Source of the DNA: Annona cherimola
Lineage: Eukaryota; Streptophyta; Magnoliopsida; Magnoliales; Annonaceae
Direction of reading: 5' to 3'
Assembly (NCBI GenBank): GCA_030490835.1
Contig: CM059973.1
Span: 81,731,221 to 81,795,220, forward strand
Length of the DNA stretch: 64,000 nucleotides
Of this stretch, positions 11,951-24,485 are shown one piece after another (within the stretch, counting starts at the first letter, position 1; every line of letters starts with the position of its first letter). Under the pieces are notes generated by a model that did not search any database, was not told the origin of the DNA, and worked only from the letters and a program-made list of their open reading frames with translations. Position numbers and translations under genes: made by a program.

Positions 11951-12525
11951 GAGGGTGTAAATCGAGTCGGGTTGACTCAAATTAGGGTAAACACAACCCT
12001 AATCTACATTATAAAATTTGAATCCAATGCTACTTCTAATCATATTTTTTACGCATTGACCCAACTCTGTTTTAACCCTATAAAAATCGTTTTGATTTGA
12101 GTTAGAAGTTAAGTTAATAAATATATAGTATTTAAAAATATTTTGTTCAATCAAAACTATTTTAAACTATAATTTATATGAAAGAATAAAATTTAATCCT
12201 TTTATAGGAATATTTTCTAATTAATAACTTGTACAATAATATAATTGCTAAATAAATTTATTTTAAAGCAATAATGTCTGTTAATTCTTACATATTATGT
12301 GCTAATCTATGATTATTTTTAATGATATATTATATTTTAAGCTAAAATATTAAATCGAGTCGGGTTTAGTCGACAATCATCCAACCCAAATTAACCTACT
12401 TTTGAAATCAGGTTGGTTCAAATCGGGAAATATAATTTATTTTTTTCAAAATGTCAAACTCAACCCCATTATAAATCGAGTTATTTTAGTTGGGTTCGAA
12501 TGAAGATCAACTTTATTTACACTCC
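11951..12525. mobile_element. Degraded hAT-type element (GGGTGTAAATCG family), about 575 bp
   Basis: Left end GAGGGTGTAAATCGAGTCGG and right end TTTATTTACACTCC form inverted termini. The interior repeats the pattern of the 52.1 and 58.7 kb copies (CAACCCTAA..., TTTTAACCC..., GGTTAGAA-type). No transposase. No target duplication could be confirmed. Confidence 0.65.
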
Positions 12526-13842
12526 AACGTCAAGCCGCAGGGGAACTTCTTTTTCTTAAAACTATATATCTGATTCACATTTTCTATACAACTCATTGCC
12601 TTGATACTAAAGTTTTTTTTCCAAGATTTATTTAAGAAATGTGAGGGTGGGTCGATCATCCAGTATTATTTTTTATGAAGTGTATGAGAGTAAATGCATG
12701 GGAGTCCATTTTGATGTCGACTACACCATAAATTCTGCACAGTCCAACTGCACTAGACAAGGCCTTTACAACAGGTTATACTTTTTTGAATAAAAAGTTT
12801 CTCTTTGTATGACTTGTTGACACTCGCTAGACACTAAAATGGATTATATTTGTTAAGAAAAAATATTTTTTTTCAAAGTTTGAGATGCTAATGAATGATC
12901 TCCACTTTAGGTTGTGGAGTGATCCCCATACCTCATTTAACGATTTATCCATGGAAAAGGTCCAATAAATAATTTAGATTTTCACTGTAGAGTCTCTACG
13001 TAAACTAGGGTAAAAGTGAGCTATTTAATTTGCATTTCGTAAATCCTACAATATAAAATTTCTAAAAATAATATAAATTGATAATAATATGAATCATCTA
13101 AATTAAGTTACAAAGTGAGCTATTACAAATAAAAATTCTCAGAAAAGTGTTTTTAATGTTAAAATTAAGGTCAATTTCAAATATATCTATTATATTTGAC
13201 CGGAATTACAGGTATATCCATTAAGTTTCAAAGTTTCATTTATACCTATTAACTATGTTATAAATTCTGAATATAACTAATCCCTTACAAAAATGGTTAA
13301 CAATGATTTGAAATTACTTCGTCTCCTCTGCATGCCCCGTCTATCGACTCCTAATTGTTGCCATTATCGACATTCGAAAGCATCTTGCTACACTGAGCAC
13401 AACAGCAGTTCAAGCACGAGCAGGTGGTGTGCAAATTGCCTTCCGAAAAGGTATCCACAATCCTCTTTATCAAAATCATAAATAAGTGATCGTAGTAGCA
13501 GATTTGAAATCTGATAACAATGACGCGATGTCCGCGAACCCCTATCAGATCGCGATTTCTTACGCCCTGGAGGATCCATGCTCTCGGTGCTCACGTGCCG
13601 TTGGATGCGGCGATTTCATTTCTAGCCATTAGATGCCACGTCAAAGGCGGCAGGGGACCTAACAGGAAATTTTGCAAAGTAGGCCCCTCTGACGCCCCTG
13701 TCAGCAGCGGCCGTTTTTTGCAAATCGGTTTGTCGGGCGCGTCTCGAATCAAAACCTCTCCACCAACAAAGCCCGCTAAGAAACGGAAGGGAGAGAGAAC
13801 GACAAAAGGCGATACGGTTTCAAGGCGACCTTAGAAGAGGGC
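12526..13842. other. Intergenic DNA
   Basis: No confident gene. The part at 13290-13842 is less AT-rich; its end (about 13740-13842) could be the former 5' flank of the LURP-one-related gene fragment found on the far side of the copia insertion, but that is inference. Confidence 0.4.
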
Positions 13843-14163
13843 TGTTAGGGTTAGATCAATTCCGAACACAGAAGAACACATGAAGATAACGTAGATCGGC
13901 TTCAAGCCTACTCCATCAGAGGAAAAAAGTAATTAATTAATCACCCAATCAGTTACAACTTTCCTCCCACAAGTAACAAACTGCCTCTTTCAAAGAATCT
14001 CTCACACGGGACTCTTTAAACTCTCTCTAAGATCTCCCTGAACCCTATAGACCACTTATCTATTTATAACTCTCACAGACAACTTTGCGTAACCCATACA
14101 CAAACACAAACTCACTCAACTAAGATACGCAGACTACGCAATCCTAGTCTAAGCAGAATATTA
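13843..14163 (-). repeat. 3' LTR of the deleted copia element
   Basis: Direct repeat of 15198-15519. Its first bases on the minus strand are replaced by gag sequence at the deletion junction, so the TG start is absent here. Confidence 0.85.
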
Positions 14164-14378
14164 TCTGCAAGAAACATCCGAATTGTGTTGGTTGCCAAAT
14201 CTCTCATAGTTTGCCATTTATCATCGCTCATTTCCTCAGACTTCTCGGATCCTTTTTTCAATGCTTTGATTGCCCCTTCTCGAGTCAAAACATTCTTTAC
14301 CCGTTGCTGCCATAGAGTAAAATCGTTCTGCCTATTAAACAGCTCCACAGCAAAACTGGTCCCCTTTATGCTCGCCAT
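14164..14378 (-). pseudogene. Truncated copia gag (N-terminal part)
   Basis: About 72 residues starting MASIKGTSFAVELFNRQ, followed by NDFTLWQQRVKNVLTREG, an EEMSDDKW motif and TIRMFLADNIL. This matches the N-terminal region of copia-type gag polyproteins. It reads without a stop into the LTR at about 14163. Unable to support transposition alone. Confidence 0.8.
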
Positions 14379-15182
14379 ATTTGAAATTCTTCAAATAGAC
14401 TTTTCTAAATAAGCCGAATTTGGTCAATCTGAACCATCCATGTGATTTAGAGCACCTTAATATGTAGAAAATGACTCTTGAATCACCCAAATCGGACACT
14501 AGGATCACCAGATTGGAGCAAAATAAAATCTGCACCTTTTAGTAAATAGCTTCTGTCTGTCGCAGTAGATAGACCATGGTGCATCACCTTCTGAAGCCAA
14601 ACGTTTTAGAACAGTAGTCCTAGCCATCGTACGAACCCTTCCTCTGCTTTTCTTGCGAGAAAGCCCAAACGCTGTTGCCGGTCACCTCATTCTTCTTCCT
14701 AGCTGTCGGCAAGTTCACCGGTCGCGCCTGTTGCCGTTGGGTTTCGCCGCTTCCTCAGTCGACGACTGCTACCAGTCACCTCACCACTACTCCTTTGTCA
14801 CTGCCTGCCTGGAAAGAATCCACACGCCACCTACTGCTGCCAACACCGATCTGCCTGGTGTTGCTGCCTTCGCCGAACCGCCGTTCTGTCTCCCAGAATT
14901 GGCCGGTCGTCCGCAGCACTGTCCCTGTTGTCGACGAGATGCGCTGCAGGAAACCCGCACGACCCCATTGCCTCGTCTCCGACTTGCATGCGCATGACTG
15001 TTGCCCGTGTCACTGCTCATGTGTGGCTACCCGCCCGAAACCAGAAGGACTGTCTTGAACCGGAATCCGTTGCCTGCCAGGAATCGTCCGCCTACGGCAC
15101 AACCCACCTGTCGTTCGTTCTGCCGGAAAATAACCTCAACACCTCCGAATTTCTCAAATTGGAAAACCCCTCTACGAACCTT

Positions 15183-15194
15183 GCTCTGATACCA
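15183..15194 (-). other. Primer-binding site of the copia element
   Basis: TGGTATCAGAGC on the minus strand, three bases from the end of the 5' LTR; complementary to plant initiator tRNA-Met 3' sequence, standard for copia elements. Confidence 0.88.
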
Positions 15195-15197
15195 ATT

Positions 15198-15519
15198 TGT
15201 TAGGGTTGAGATCAATTCTAAGCACAGAAGAACACAGGAAGATAGCGTGGATCGGCTTCAAGCCTACTCCACCAGAGGACAAAAGTAATTAATTAATCAC
15301 CCAATCAATTACAACTTTCCTCCCACAGGCAACAGACTGCCTCTCTCAGAGAATCTCTCACACCAAGACTCTCTAAACTCTCTCTATGATCTTCCTGAAC
15401 CTTATAGACCATTTGTTTATTTATAACTCTCACAGACAACTTTGCGTAACTCATATGCAAACCAAGACCTATTCAACTAAGATACGCAGACTACGCAATC
15501 CTAGCCTAAGCAGAATACA
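15198..15519 (-). repeat. 5' LTR of the deleted copia element
   Basis: Minus-strand start TGTATTCTGC at 15519, end CCTAACA at 15198, adjoining the primer-binding site. Confidence 0.87.
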
Positions 15520-15520
15520 A

Positions 15521-15641
15521 GACACGAAGGTATTCTCGAACACTGCTTCCGAGCTCCCCAAGGGGGATTTCGACTGCCAAGTGGCGATCACGCTGACGGT
15601 CTGGAAGAAATCTCTCCTCTTCAATTGCAACAGCTTCACCG
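15521..15641 (+). pseudogene. LURP-one-related (LOR) gene fragment
   Basis: Directly after the copia LTR, the plus strand encodes TKVFSNTASELPKGDFDCQV and then LTVWKKSLLFNCNSFTVY. Plant LOR proteins (DUF567/LOR family, tubby-like fold) start near MTKV(Y/F) and contain (L/Y)TVWKKSL(L/V)FN..G(F/C)TV(F/Y) before FRVDNY. The ATG is gone (GACACGAAG where ATGACGAAG would be expected) and similarity stops at FTVY before a run of nine G. So the fragment is about 40 residues of a protein family usually near 200. It was probably truncated, possibly by the copia insertion; the remaining part was not found to 16.2 kb. Confidence 0.6.
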
Positions 15642-16189
15642 TCTACATCTTATGTTGTAAGGGGGGGGGAATCCATGGCCAAGTACCAAAAAAATCGATA
15701 TGAAAGATTAACTGATTTTAGCAATGATGAAGGGAGGAGCTGGTTGTGGTTCGACAGCAAGAATTCTTCAAATCTGATCGACATCATCGTCTTCTCCGGC
15801 CAAGATCCAACACTTATGACACCGGTTCACACCTCTTCTAAATTACGACCTCTGTTTTCGTGTCTTCCTCGCGAGATCCAATGATGGAAGAAATTCATTC
15901 GGCCAAATTCTTCATCCATGACCCATAATCCTTGGTATTAGCAAATAGAATTCCTCCGACAAGATGTGATCGACATCTTAAAATCCAGCGACAATGGCTC
16001 AAACAGATTCAACGCCTCATTCCCTGGAATGCAGCACCCTTCCTCACAGATCTCTCCAGCTGAATAATGAAAGCAGGCAGCATTCACAACATTGCATGCG
16101 AATGGTACTTGGGGCTAACTATCCTACACAGTAGCCTGAGGATTACCTAATATGAATGTTATTAAAACTAAACTAATGATCAAACTAAT
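15642..16189. other. Intergenic DNA
   Basis: Moderate GC, open on the plus strand in places (15675-15884), but I recognise no protein family in it. Could be decayed coding sequence. Confidence 0.35.
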
Positions 16190-17435
16190 AAGTAACTAGT
16201 CTAGTTTGAACCCCTTCGACAAGTTAAACAAACTAGTTTGAATTGTTAATGTCAGCATGACATATTTATGATATCATAAATGTTTAATAATTTTAATTAA
16301 TTATACATTGATAAAATCCATAACTCTTAAATTTATATGTTAGATTCTAATCATCACAACAATAGGCTAGTACAGCTACATAATTAAATTAAATGCAATA
16401 CAATATAATCAATTAGTCAATCAACAATTCAATTGCATAATATTTAGATTAAAATTTTGAAAAAAAAATAAAAAATTAAGAGAAATCAGTATGCTTATTT
16501 CTTACAGTGAATTTTTTCTTCAGTTTATAATGTGACAGAGTATTTGCCTAGCCCATGCGTGCAAAGATAAATAATAAATAATAAAAATTAATGGTTGATT
16601 AGCTACTTCAATTTGGATTTCGTAGGATTGCTGTTTCGATTTCAAAAAAATATCGCTTTCTATATAGAAGTCAGAAACATCGACCGTTACTTCGTTAGGT
16701 GGAAAATTAGAAATGTTACTTTGCTTTAAATGCAGGAATGTTACTTTGATTCAATTCAAATGCAGAAATCAAAAATCAAATAGTGTCTAGCTGATGAATA
16801 GCTGTTGTTAGGCGATCGGAAGAAAGGGTTTGAGAGTAGAGATGGGGCAGAAGGGGAATGTCAATGAAAACAGGAACCTTAGATTCGAATTGCATAAGTA
16901 GATAAAGTGATAAACGCAGTGCGTCAGTGAGTCGACGACAAGGAGACACCGTGATTGTCATTGTCAGAGAGCCAATGGCATCAGCAAGGTCAGATTGTCA
17001 AAGAGCTGAAAAGATTGATTAGTGAGCAAGGAGACAGTGAGATAGTGGACTGGTGGAGATTAGAGAAGATAAAGGGTTGGTGCAATTGAACATGAGAAGA
17101 TGGTGGTGACTACTAAGTTTGGTCACTGGGGCCGTCTGTCGTGAGCGAGAGACAGAGAGGAGCCAAGCTCTAGCTAGGCTTCTCATTCTCATCTTTAGCA
17201 ATTCGGTTGAACCCGAATCAATTTGGGGGAAGAAATGCAAATGTCGGCAAGTGGAGTAGCTAGTTTTTTCTTTCTTTGGCTAAACCGGCTAAACCAGGCT
17301 CAACTACGAAATCTAGTTTGACCGCTGTTCGAAGCAGTTTAGATGATTTCTTAAACAGACTAGATCGACTATCAATAAACCAGACTTTAGACCAGTTCCC
17401 AGTCGAACAAGCCGGTCCAGTCCGAATATTGGATG
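16190..17435. mobile_element. Degraded inverted-repeat element, copy 1 (CCGGTT/AACCGG-rich ends)
   Basis: Shares with 39202-40601 a left-end block including GTCAGCATGACATATTTATG (16251 and 39251) followed by GATATCATAAAT, and a right-end block CCAGTTCCCAGTCGAAC near 17395. The spacing between shared ends is about 1.2 kb here and 1.4 kb there. No transposase seen. Class uncertain; MULE-like or other TIR element. Confidence 0.6.
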
Positions 17436-18489
17436 TAACGTTCAACAGGATCTATTTCAAATTGCAAAAATGCAATCAGATGATAATACATATCATAAAT
17501 GTCAACCCAAAACCAAGGTTATCTTACAAAATTTGGGTTCGATTTCTATTGCAACGGATCGATGGTTCCAGTGAAAATTTGGTAATTTAGTACTGATATT
17601 GATAAATGAAAGTTATAATCAATAACCATTAGTGAATTTATTATACAAATAATCGACAACTAAATGTGTTTTTCGTTAGAGATGAGATCATTTACTTCAT
17701 GGGGCATTTACAAATAACAAATCATTTACTTTCATATATTCTCTTATCTGATCTGAGATTATTTTTTAATTCTTGGACACTAGAAAGCATTTTCCTTCAT
17801 ATTATAGCTAACGGAAAAATGTTCCAGAATTTTTTTTTATTATCTATATGGCAATGATATTCATCTATTTTATAATAATTATCCTCAACCAAACTAATGT
17901 TATTGCCACATCCCAAATTCCTAATATATGCAGGGTCTCTTGATGAATAAGTTGGGTCATAAAACGAAGATGAGGCGAGGAGGAGATAAAAAATTTTATT
18001 CCGAAAAACACTTTTATAAATCTAAAAAATAATTACTTTTTCACTTCTCATACAAATTTTTTTTTTTTAATTCCCAACGCACCATAAAACTTTTTTATTT
18101 CAACGGATCTCCTATTCGTATCATTATGCTCTCATTCCACATCCCGTTATCTCAACCGTTATAAAAGCTGGATGAAAATTAAATGGCATCCCGAAGGCTT
18201 CCTAGTTCCTACCTCCTACGGAGTTGTATTGCAGTGGAAAATAGTAGCAAGGGCCTTAGGTGAGTAATTTGTGTTTGCTGGAATTCAAGGGATGGATGTG
18301 GACCGGATCCAAGATGTTCCCTCATCCAGTAATTCAATTTCACTGGCCTTACGGAGGCTATGACCAACACCTGTTAATTTGGGCCTCCAGTGTCTTCTTT
18401 GGTAGTCTATAAATTGGCCCTTTTGAAGATCTCTAGTTCGGCATTTTCATGCGAATTTACTAATTAAATGACAACGAAATAAATAGAAC
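17436..18489. other. Intergenic DNA
   Basis: AT-rich with no recognisable gene; a decayed Tourist-like segment may be present near 17980-18175. Confidence 0.4.
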
Positions 18490-18950
18490 GGGTTTAATAG
18501 AAGTGATTTCACGTAACTCTCTCTATTTTTGAGATTTTGATGCTTAATGAAAAATTTGATTAATTTATTGTATTTAACATTATTTGTTTAATTAAAAGAC
18601 TAAGTTTCGTTCGAATTCAATATTCATATAGGTCATAATTTGCTAAAAAATAAGTATATTTATGTGTAAATTAAGAAAAATACTTAAATCCATTCGCATA
18701 TGTACTAGAATGTGATAATATTTTATAGAATTATTTATCAACATATTTATGATATTTTAGATAGTTTAGATATTGAAAATCATTTGCGAATTAGGCTTAT
18801 CAACAATGATACTAGGCAAATGAATGAATTTTCATGATAATGCAAATGATGTTAAATACAATCAATGAAGTAAATTTTTCATCAACTACTCAATGTTAAA
18901 AACGGAAGAGGTTACGTAGGGATTTCATAAAAGCCCTACCGCAAATTATA
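18490..18950. mobile_element. MITE, about 450 bp (GGGTTT...AGAAGTGATTTCA termini)
   Basis: Left end GGGTTTAATAGAAGTGATTT and right end (reverse-complemented) AGGGCTTTTATGAAATCCCT followed in both by ACGTAAC. The same interior order (TTTAACATTATTTGTTTAATTA, AAATCCATTCGCATATGTAC-like) recurs at 23.4-24.3, 40.8 and 41.4 kb. Confidence 0.65.
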
Positions 18951-21900
18951 GAATACCAGTCCTATATCTGCGTACCTTACGTCAAGGCTAATGGGCAATC
19001 CATGCCAGCTTCAAGTTCCATCAAATTAGTGAAAGAATAACTGACTAAATAAATAAAATACCCGTGAGATCGAGACATCAACACGGCAGATATCAAAAAA
19101 GCATTTCATATCTCCACGATAAGAAATCGCGAATCCTTCCCAAAAGCAGCTCAATTCGACTTGAAGAAGAAGAAAACTAAGACCCAAAAGGAATGGAACT
19201 CAAATCAAGACCATCAACCAACTACATGATTTCGACCCTTCATCTACTGCACGTCTACTTGATGGGGGCATTGGGGCCGAGAAAAACATATAGGCTAGCT
19301 GATCAGAGATCCTTGTCATCTGGAACACCAGGGCCTTTAGACGTGGATTTCAAAAGCTAGCTAGCGTCAAGCCCGTGGACCTGAGCATAAGCTCTTGCAC
19401 GAGATGTCTATATATGCACTAGTCACTAAATCCAATCAAGTTTCCTGACTTTGTGAGCTTTAATTTAGGTTCTTATTGTTTTATGTGAACGAAGTTGAAA
19501 TTATTGTTGCAGTTTTGAAGACAATATATGATCAATTTATTTCAACCCACATGTTGTCAGGATTCATTTGTACTGTTGAAAGATATCTACCCATATGACT
19601 AATCAGTGTGAGATATATGTTATTTTATTCTGTTTTATCGATAATTAGCGACACCCAGATATCAGAGAATCTTAGCACTTGAATCTGATTTATGTTCTTG
19701 GTGAGCCAGACCATAGAAAATGTTAGACAGAGGATGCATCCACCCGATTTCTAACTTGCTCAATCAAGCCATGCTAATGATGTTTATTAATTAATACGAT
19801 GGCTCAGATAAGACCTTTAATTATGCGATAAAATTAATATTTGTGCCTTAATAATTAATATTCGTGTACTCGAGAATGCCAAACAAATAGCTACATGGAG
19901 GAAACGGGAGGAAATGTAAAAGGAGAAGTGAAGAGATACATTGAAATGAATGAAAGAAAGAAAAAGGACGGCCTAAGGATAGAGGGAGATGTAGGATGCC
20001 CTTATTAAAATAAAATCCTCAGCAAGAGAGCTATCCAATTTTAGAAAAAGACAAATTATCTTCTAGAAATGATAACAGAGGGAACGCTAGAAACAGTTGC
20101 AGTTTTCTTCTTCACATCATGATGTTTTAATAACATCTAAATTATTGGTGTTTTTGAAAAATGATAAAACTTTTAATAAATATTTTTTTATATAAAAATT
20201 TTTTAGATGGGAGAAAATGACGTGATATGATAAGGGAAATGATGAGAAATAAAGAGAATAAAAGTAAAATAGATATGTTAGATATATGGATAGTTGTGTA
20301 AAAATGATTAAAAATTAGAGTAGTTGTATAAAAAGAAATAAAAAATAATTAAAAAATAGACTAATTGTAAAGAATAAAAAATTTTAGTTTAAAATATTTT
20401 TAGCGTAAACAAACACCCCTTACATAACATCCTAGCCCACTAAGTTGTAGCCATAACACTTATTTTTTAGATGTGTATATATTTATTTTTGTAATTTTAA
20501 ATATAAAGGTATTGTCGTCATTTTACTCCTATAAAAATGACCACAAACCTTTGTATTTAAAAATATAAAATAAATATATGCATATCTCCAAAATCGATAA
20601 AATTTAGTTTGTAGATAATATACATCTAAATTAGCCATCTTATTATAAAAATCAAATTTTTTTAAAAAAAGTGTTATCTGAGAAGATCGAGACTCATCAC
20701 ACGAATCCTTATATATATATAAGAAGTCTGATTATATATATCATGATGTATTTTTAGCTAAAATACAATATTTATTTATTTTTACAATTAGTTATATTTT
20801 TATTTTTGTTCATGAATATATTTTCCTAAGTGTATTCAATTTATGTACTAATTTTTCATTTTACAATAATTTTACATATTTATTTTTCAATTTTAAAAAA
20901 TTAAGCTTTTTAAGGAATGACAAAATGACTTAAATGTTCATTAAATTGATGATTTTTTAAAAATAAAAAATAAAAATGTAATGATTGATATATAGATTAA
21001 ATACAACTAAAAATATGTTTATAAAGAAAAATCAAATAACATTAAAAAAATAAATGGATGTTGTATTTTACCTTAAAATATATCATGGTGTATATATTAA
21101 TTCATAGCAACTATAAAATCAATTATGGGATTGTTTGAAATCACTTTTTTAATAGATATGTAAAATAACTGTATGCATATTTGCAAATTTAGCTACATGT
21201 AACCGTTGCATATGAATAAATGTAGTTATTCTTTTAAAATTTTATATGCAATCAAAATTTTAGCTAAATATAATGCTGTATACAGCAATTTATGTTTGCT
21301 TGTAAATGCTACTAAGAATTTCTGAGTTAACATTGTTATCATTACTTGCAGCCATTATTTTGCTATAAACATATGATTACATATAAAAAGATTAATTGTA
21401 TGATGAATTTATCTTTAGGTTAAAAAGTGGAAAATTGGAAGAAGAAAAAAAACTCCATTCTTCATGCATACCTTTTTGATTTGAAATTTCAACCACTTAG
21501 TTGCACTTCTTGTAATTTGTATTATTATTTTTGCATTCAATCATTTTTCACATTTTTCCAAACCTAACTACCCTACATTCTAAGAATTACATTTATCATA
21601 TTATATAATTTTATCATTTTCAAAAAAAAAATTATAATTTTTTTCTAAAAACTTCGGACTGTTTAAGCAATATGAATTGCCTGTTATTCGAAAACTTTAT
21701 CCCATTAATTCATAATGGTATGGTCCAACTAATTTGTTCTAGTCCATGGTAAATTGATGCTAGGACAGTACGAGTGGCATGGGTGGGCAAGACGTAACAG
21801 CTGTTGAGCTGGCATGGGGCAGGCAGGGATTAGAACAAAAGAGTGCGCTTGTGTGTATCACCTAGCTAGGTTGACTACTTTGAAATTCATCGGTCGTCAC

Positions 21901-22499
21901 TGGCCGGGGATCTTTGCCCTCTAGCTAAAATTCAAGTTTTTGGGATTATTCATCATATATTGACCACAATTAATTCAGCCAATTTCATCAGTTTGAATCC
22001 AAATTTTGTTTTCTTTGGATTAAATCTCGCTCCATAAATAGTAAAAGCTCCTTATGCCGGAATCGAAGCCTGTACCTTCCGTGCCTGGGCAACCACTCTT
22101 TTACTAGCCGCATCAGTCACTTACTGACATATTAAATATATAATGTATTATGTAAAATATATAACGAAACAAGGGCACGAAGAAATTATTTTAATTCAAC
22201 TATCTCATTCACAATTTCGACTCATATAATGCATGCTGTAATTAATAATAATAGCTTTAGTATCTTTTTTGAGTCTTAATTTCATCATTACAATAAATTT
22301 CAGCGAATATATCAAAAATTTTAGTCGTATATGCTTTGAGGTGGTTGCGTTTGGTTAATTGCAGTCAATTTTTTATCACATTGTAAATAAAAGTAACGTT
22401 TAATATATATCTATATATAAATATTAAAATTTAGCTAAAAATAAAAATAAAACTCTAGTTGCAAGTAGAATAAGACTAGAGTATTGAATGCAGCCAAAT
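18951..22499. other. Intergenic DNA
   Basis: No gene recognised. A decayed Tourist-like stretch lies about 20140-20420 (ATGACGTGATATGATAAGG, ending AAACACCCCTTA). Imperfect inverted AT-rich sequence at about 20455-20660 and 20745-21085 suggests further MITE relics. Confidence 0.45.
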
Positions 22500-22502
22500 T
22501 AT

Positions 22503-22784
22503 GGGTGTGTTTGGGAATGGATAAAACTTTCAGTGAAAAATTTTGGAGAATAAAAGTTATCAAATGATGTGATATGATAGGGGTAATGATGAGGAGTAAA
22601 GAGAATAAAGTTAAAATAAATAGGTTAGTTATATGGGTAATTATGTAGAAATGATTGGAAAGTAGGGAAGTTATGTAGGAAAATGTGAAAAAATAATTAA
22701 AAAATATGATAGTTGTGGAAAGTGAAAAGTTTTAGTTTGAAAAGTTTCAATTTGACATTTTATCCTCATTGCCAAACACACCCT
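22503..22784. mobile_element. Tourist-like MITE, 282 bp
   Basis: Termini GGGTGTGTTTGG and CCAAACACACCC are perfect inverted repeats, flanked by TAT on both sides (22500-22502 and 22785-22787). The 3-bp duplication and terminus fit PIF/Harbinger-type Tourist MITEs. Confidence 0.85.
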
Positions 22785-22959
22785 ATAACTTGACTACGAA
22801 AAAGGCACCACGTGTGAGAAATTTTGTTGTACTTGGGAAAAATTCTAACATATAATGAAAATAAATTTTAAAATATTGTCGGAATAAAAAATATTAAATT
22901 GGTACGATGAATAGAAAATTTCTATGTAATTCTCTTCATTTTTAACATCTACATGGTCA

Positions 22960-23415
22960 ACAGAAAATTCACTCTATGTATTATATTTAATATCGTTCAT
23001 CTTATCATGGACATTTTTTCATTTGTCTAGTATCACTTTATATAAGTTTCATCCACAAATATGTAAAATCAACAAAATAAAATAATTTGACATTAAATAT
23101 CAATATTTAACTAGTATTTTCAATATCTAATCATATAAAATACTAATAATATATAGATAAATGATTGTATAAAATATTACTATATTTTAATGTATATGTG
23201 AATGTATCTAAGCATTTTTTCTAATTTATACATAAACGTACCTATTTTGAACAAATGTGACCTTTACACATAGTGGATTAAAATGAATTTTGGTCTCATA
23301 GCCAAGTAAATAATGTTAAATACAATTAATGGATTAAATTTTGCATCAATCATCAACATCTAAAAAATAAGAAGGGTTTCATGAAATCACTTCTATGAAA
23401 CCCGATTTCATAGAA
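22960..23415. mobile_element. MITE relic of the GGGTTTCA family
   Basis: The right end contains AAGGGTTTCATGAAATCACT and abuts a mirrored terminus (CTATGAAACCC), forming a short hairpin at about 23383-23413. The interior carries the TAAAATCAAC/CAATATCTAA pattern also found at 43.6, 54.7 and 63.4 kb. The left limit is approximate. Confidence 0.45.
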
Positions 23416-23454
23416 GTATTCTCCATTACTGTGCTCACTTCTACATAATCCGGT

Positions 23455-24265
23455 TATATAGAAGCGGTTTCATGGAATCTCCTTAAATTTTAAGATTTTA
23501 ATACGTGGTGAAAAATTAAATTCATTCATTATATTTAACATTATTTGTTTAATTATAAAATTAAGTTTTATTCAAATTTACCAACCGAGTCGTGCTCGGT
23601 TGGTCAGCGTAGCTGCCGAAGAATTGGGGCTACGCTGTGGGTCGTGGGTTCGAATCCCATTTCGGCCAGAAATATGTGTGGGAGTTGTAGTCTCCCGTTT
23701 GGATGGTTGTAGGAGCAGTGGTCTCCCATTTGGTTGATGAAACCTGTGTCTTCTTGATTATTTGGTGGAGCAGTGTCTCCAGATTTATAAAAATGTCTCA
23801 AAGCTTTCAATGTAACATGTGTTGAAATGTATGTAAATATATTCCAATAAAAAAAAGTTTTATTCAAATTTAATATGTGCATAGGCCACATTTACTCAAA
23901 AATAGGTACATTCAAACTTTCAAAAAAATAGGTGCATTGATATGTAAATTAGGAATAATACTTCGATCCATTCACATATGTACTGAAATGTTGTGATACT
24001 TTATTAAACTATTTATCCATATAGTAATGATATTTTAAATGGTTTACATGTTAAAAATACTACTTAAAATTGATATTTAACCTTAAATTATTTTATTACG
24101 TTGATTTTATATATTCGTAGATGGAGCTCGTATATAATGATATTAGACACATGAAAGAATTTTCATAATAATATAAATAATGCTAAATACAAAAGATGTA
24201 GTAGATTTTTCACCAGCTATCTAGATTTTGAAAATAAAAGGAGTTACATAAAAAAATGTTATATA
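23455..24265. mobile_element. MITE interrupted by a SINE
   Basis: Left end TATATAGAAGCGGTTTCATG and right end (complement) TGCTTCTATATAAC with GTAACTCCTTT are inverted. Without the SINE and one duplication copy the element is about 520 bp, comparable to the 18.5 kb copy. The interruption at 23581 is precise. Confidence 0.65.
23581..23854 (+). mobile_element. tRNA-derived SINE, 274 bp
   Basis: Perfect 18-bp target duplication AAGTTTTATTCAAATTTA at 23563-23580 and 23855-23872. The 5' region is tRNA-like: GGTTGGTCAGCGTAGC resembles an A box and GGGTTCGAATCCC (about 23649-23661) is a canonical B box of a Pol III promoter. The 3' end is a short A-rich tail. It encodes no protein; an antisense frame reading GFEPTTH is a familiar artefact of the B box. 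Probably transposed by a LINE in trans. Confidence 0.92.
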
Positions 24266-24485
24266 GAAGCATCTCTGTAGTTTAATTATGGCCTAGACGT
24301 TGAATAAATGTAAAGGGGGATACACAAATTATGGTTTTTCTTTTAGTATCGCTAATGTAAGTCATGAATTAAGAGCAAATTTCTGCGCTAAAAATTGCGT
24401 GAACAGTAATTGATAATTTAATTTTTCATCAAACTTTATATGGGCAGTGATGTGACGATGTAATAGTGGTTTCGTTTTGGGGCAT

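Larger units (their letters stand above)
13843..15519 (-). mobile_element. Deleted Ty1-copia LTR retrotransposon
   Basis: Two direct repeats of about 320 bp (13843-14163 and 15198-15519), roughly 90% identical by eye, flank about 1 kb. On the minus strand the LTR reads TGTATTCTGC...CCTAACA. Three bases inside the upstream LTR lies TGGTATCAGAGC (15194-15183), the primer-binding site matching initiator tRNA-Met. Then come a leader of about 800 bp and the first part of a copia-type gag (14378 downward). The gag frame runs straight into the 3' LTR at a shared TATTCTG. Protease, integrase, reverse transcriptase and polypurine tract are missing. The 5-bp flanks (AGGGC and AGACA) do not match. Confidence 0.88.

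Noticed and set aside
14653..15203. Several GC-rich overlapping frames of 60-127 codons
   Set aside because: They fall in the untranslated leader of the copia element, between primer-binding site and gag.
23581..23661. tRNA gene suggested by GGGTTCGAATCCC
   Set aside because: The A and B boxes belong to a SINE with an A-rich tail and 18-bp target duplication; no cloverleaf with a proper acceptor stem was found.
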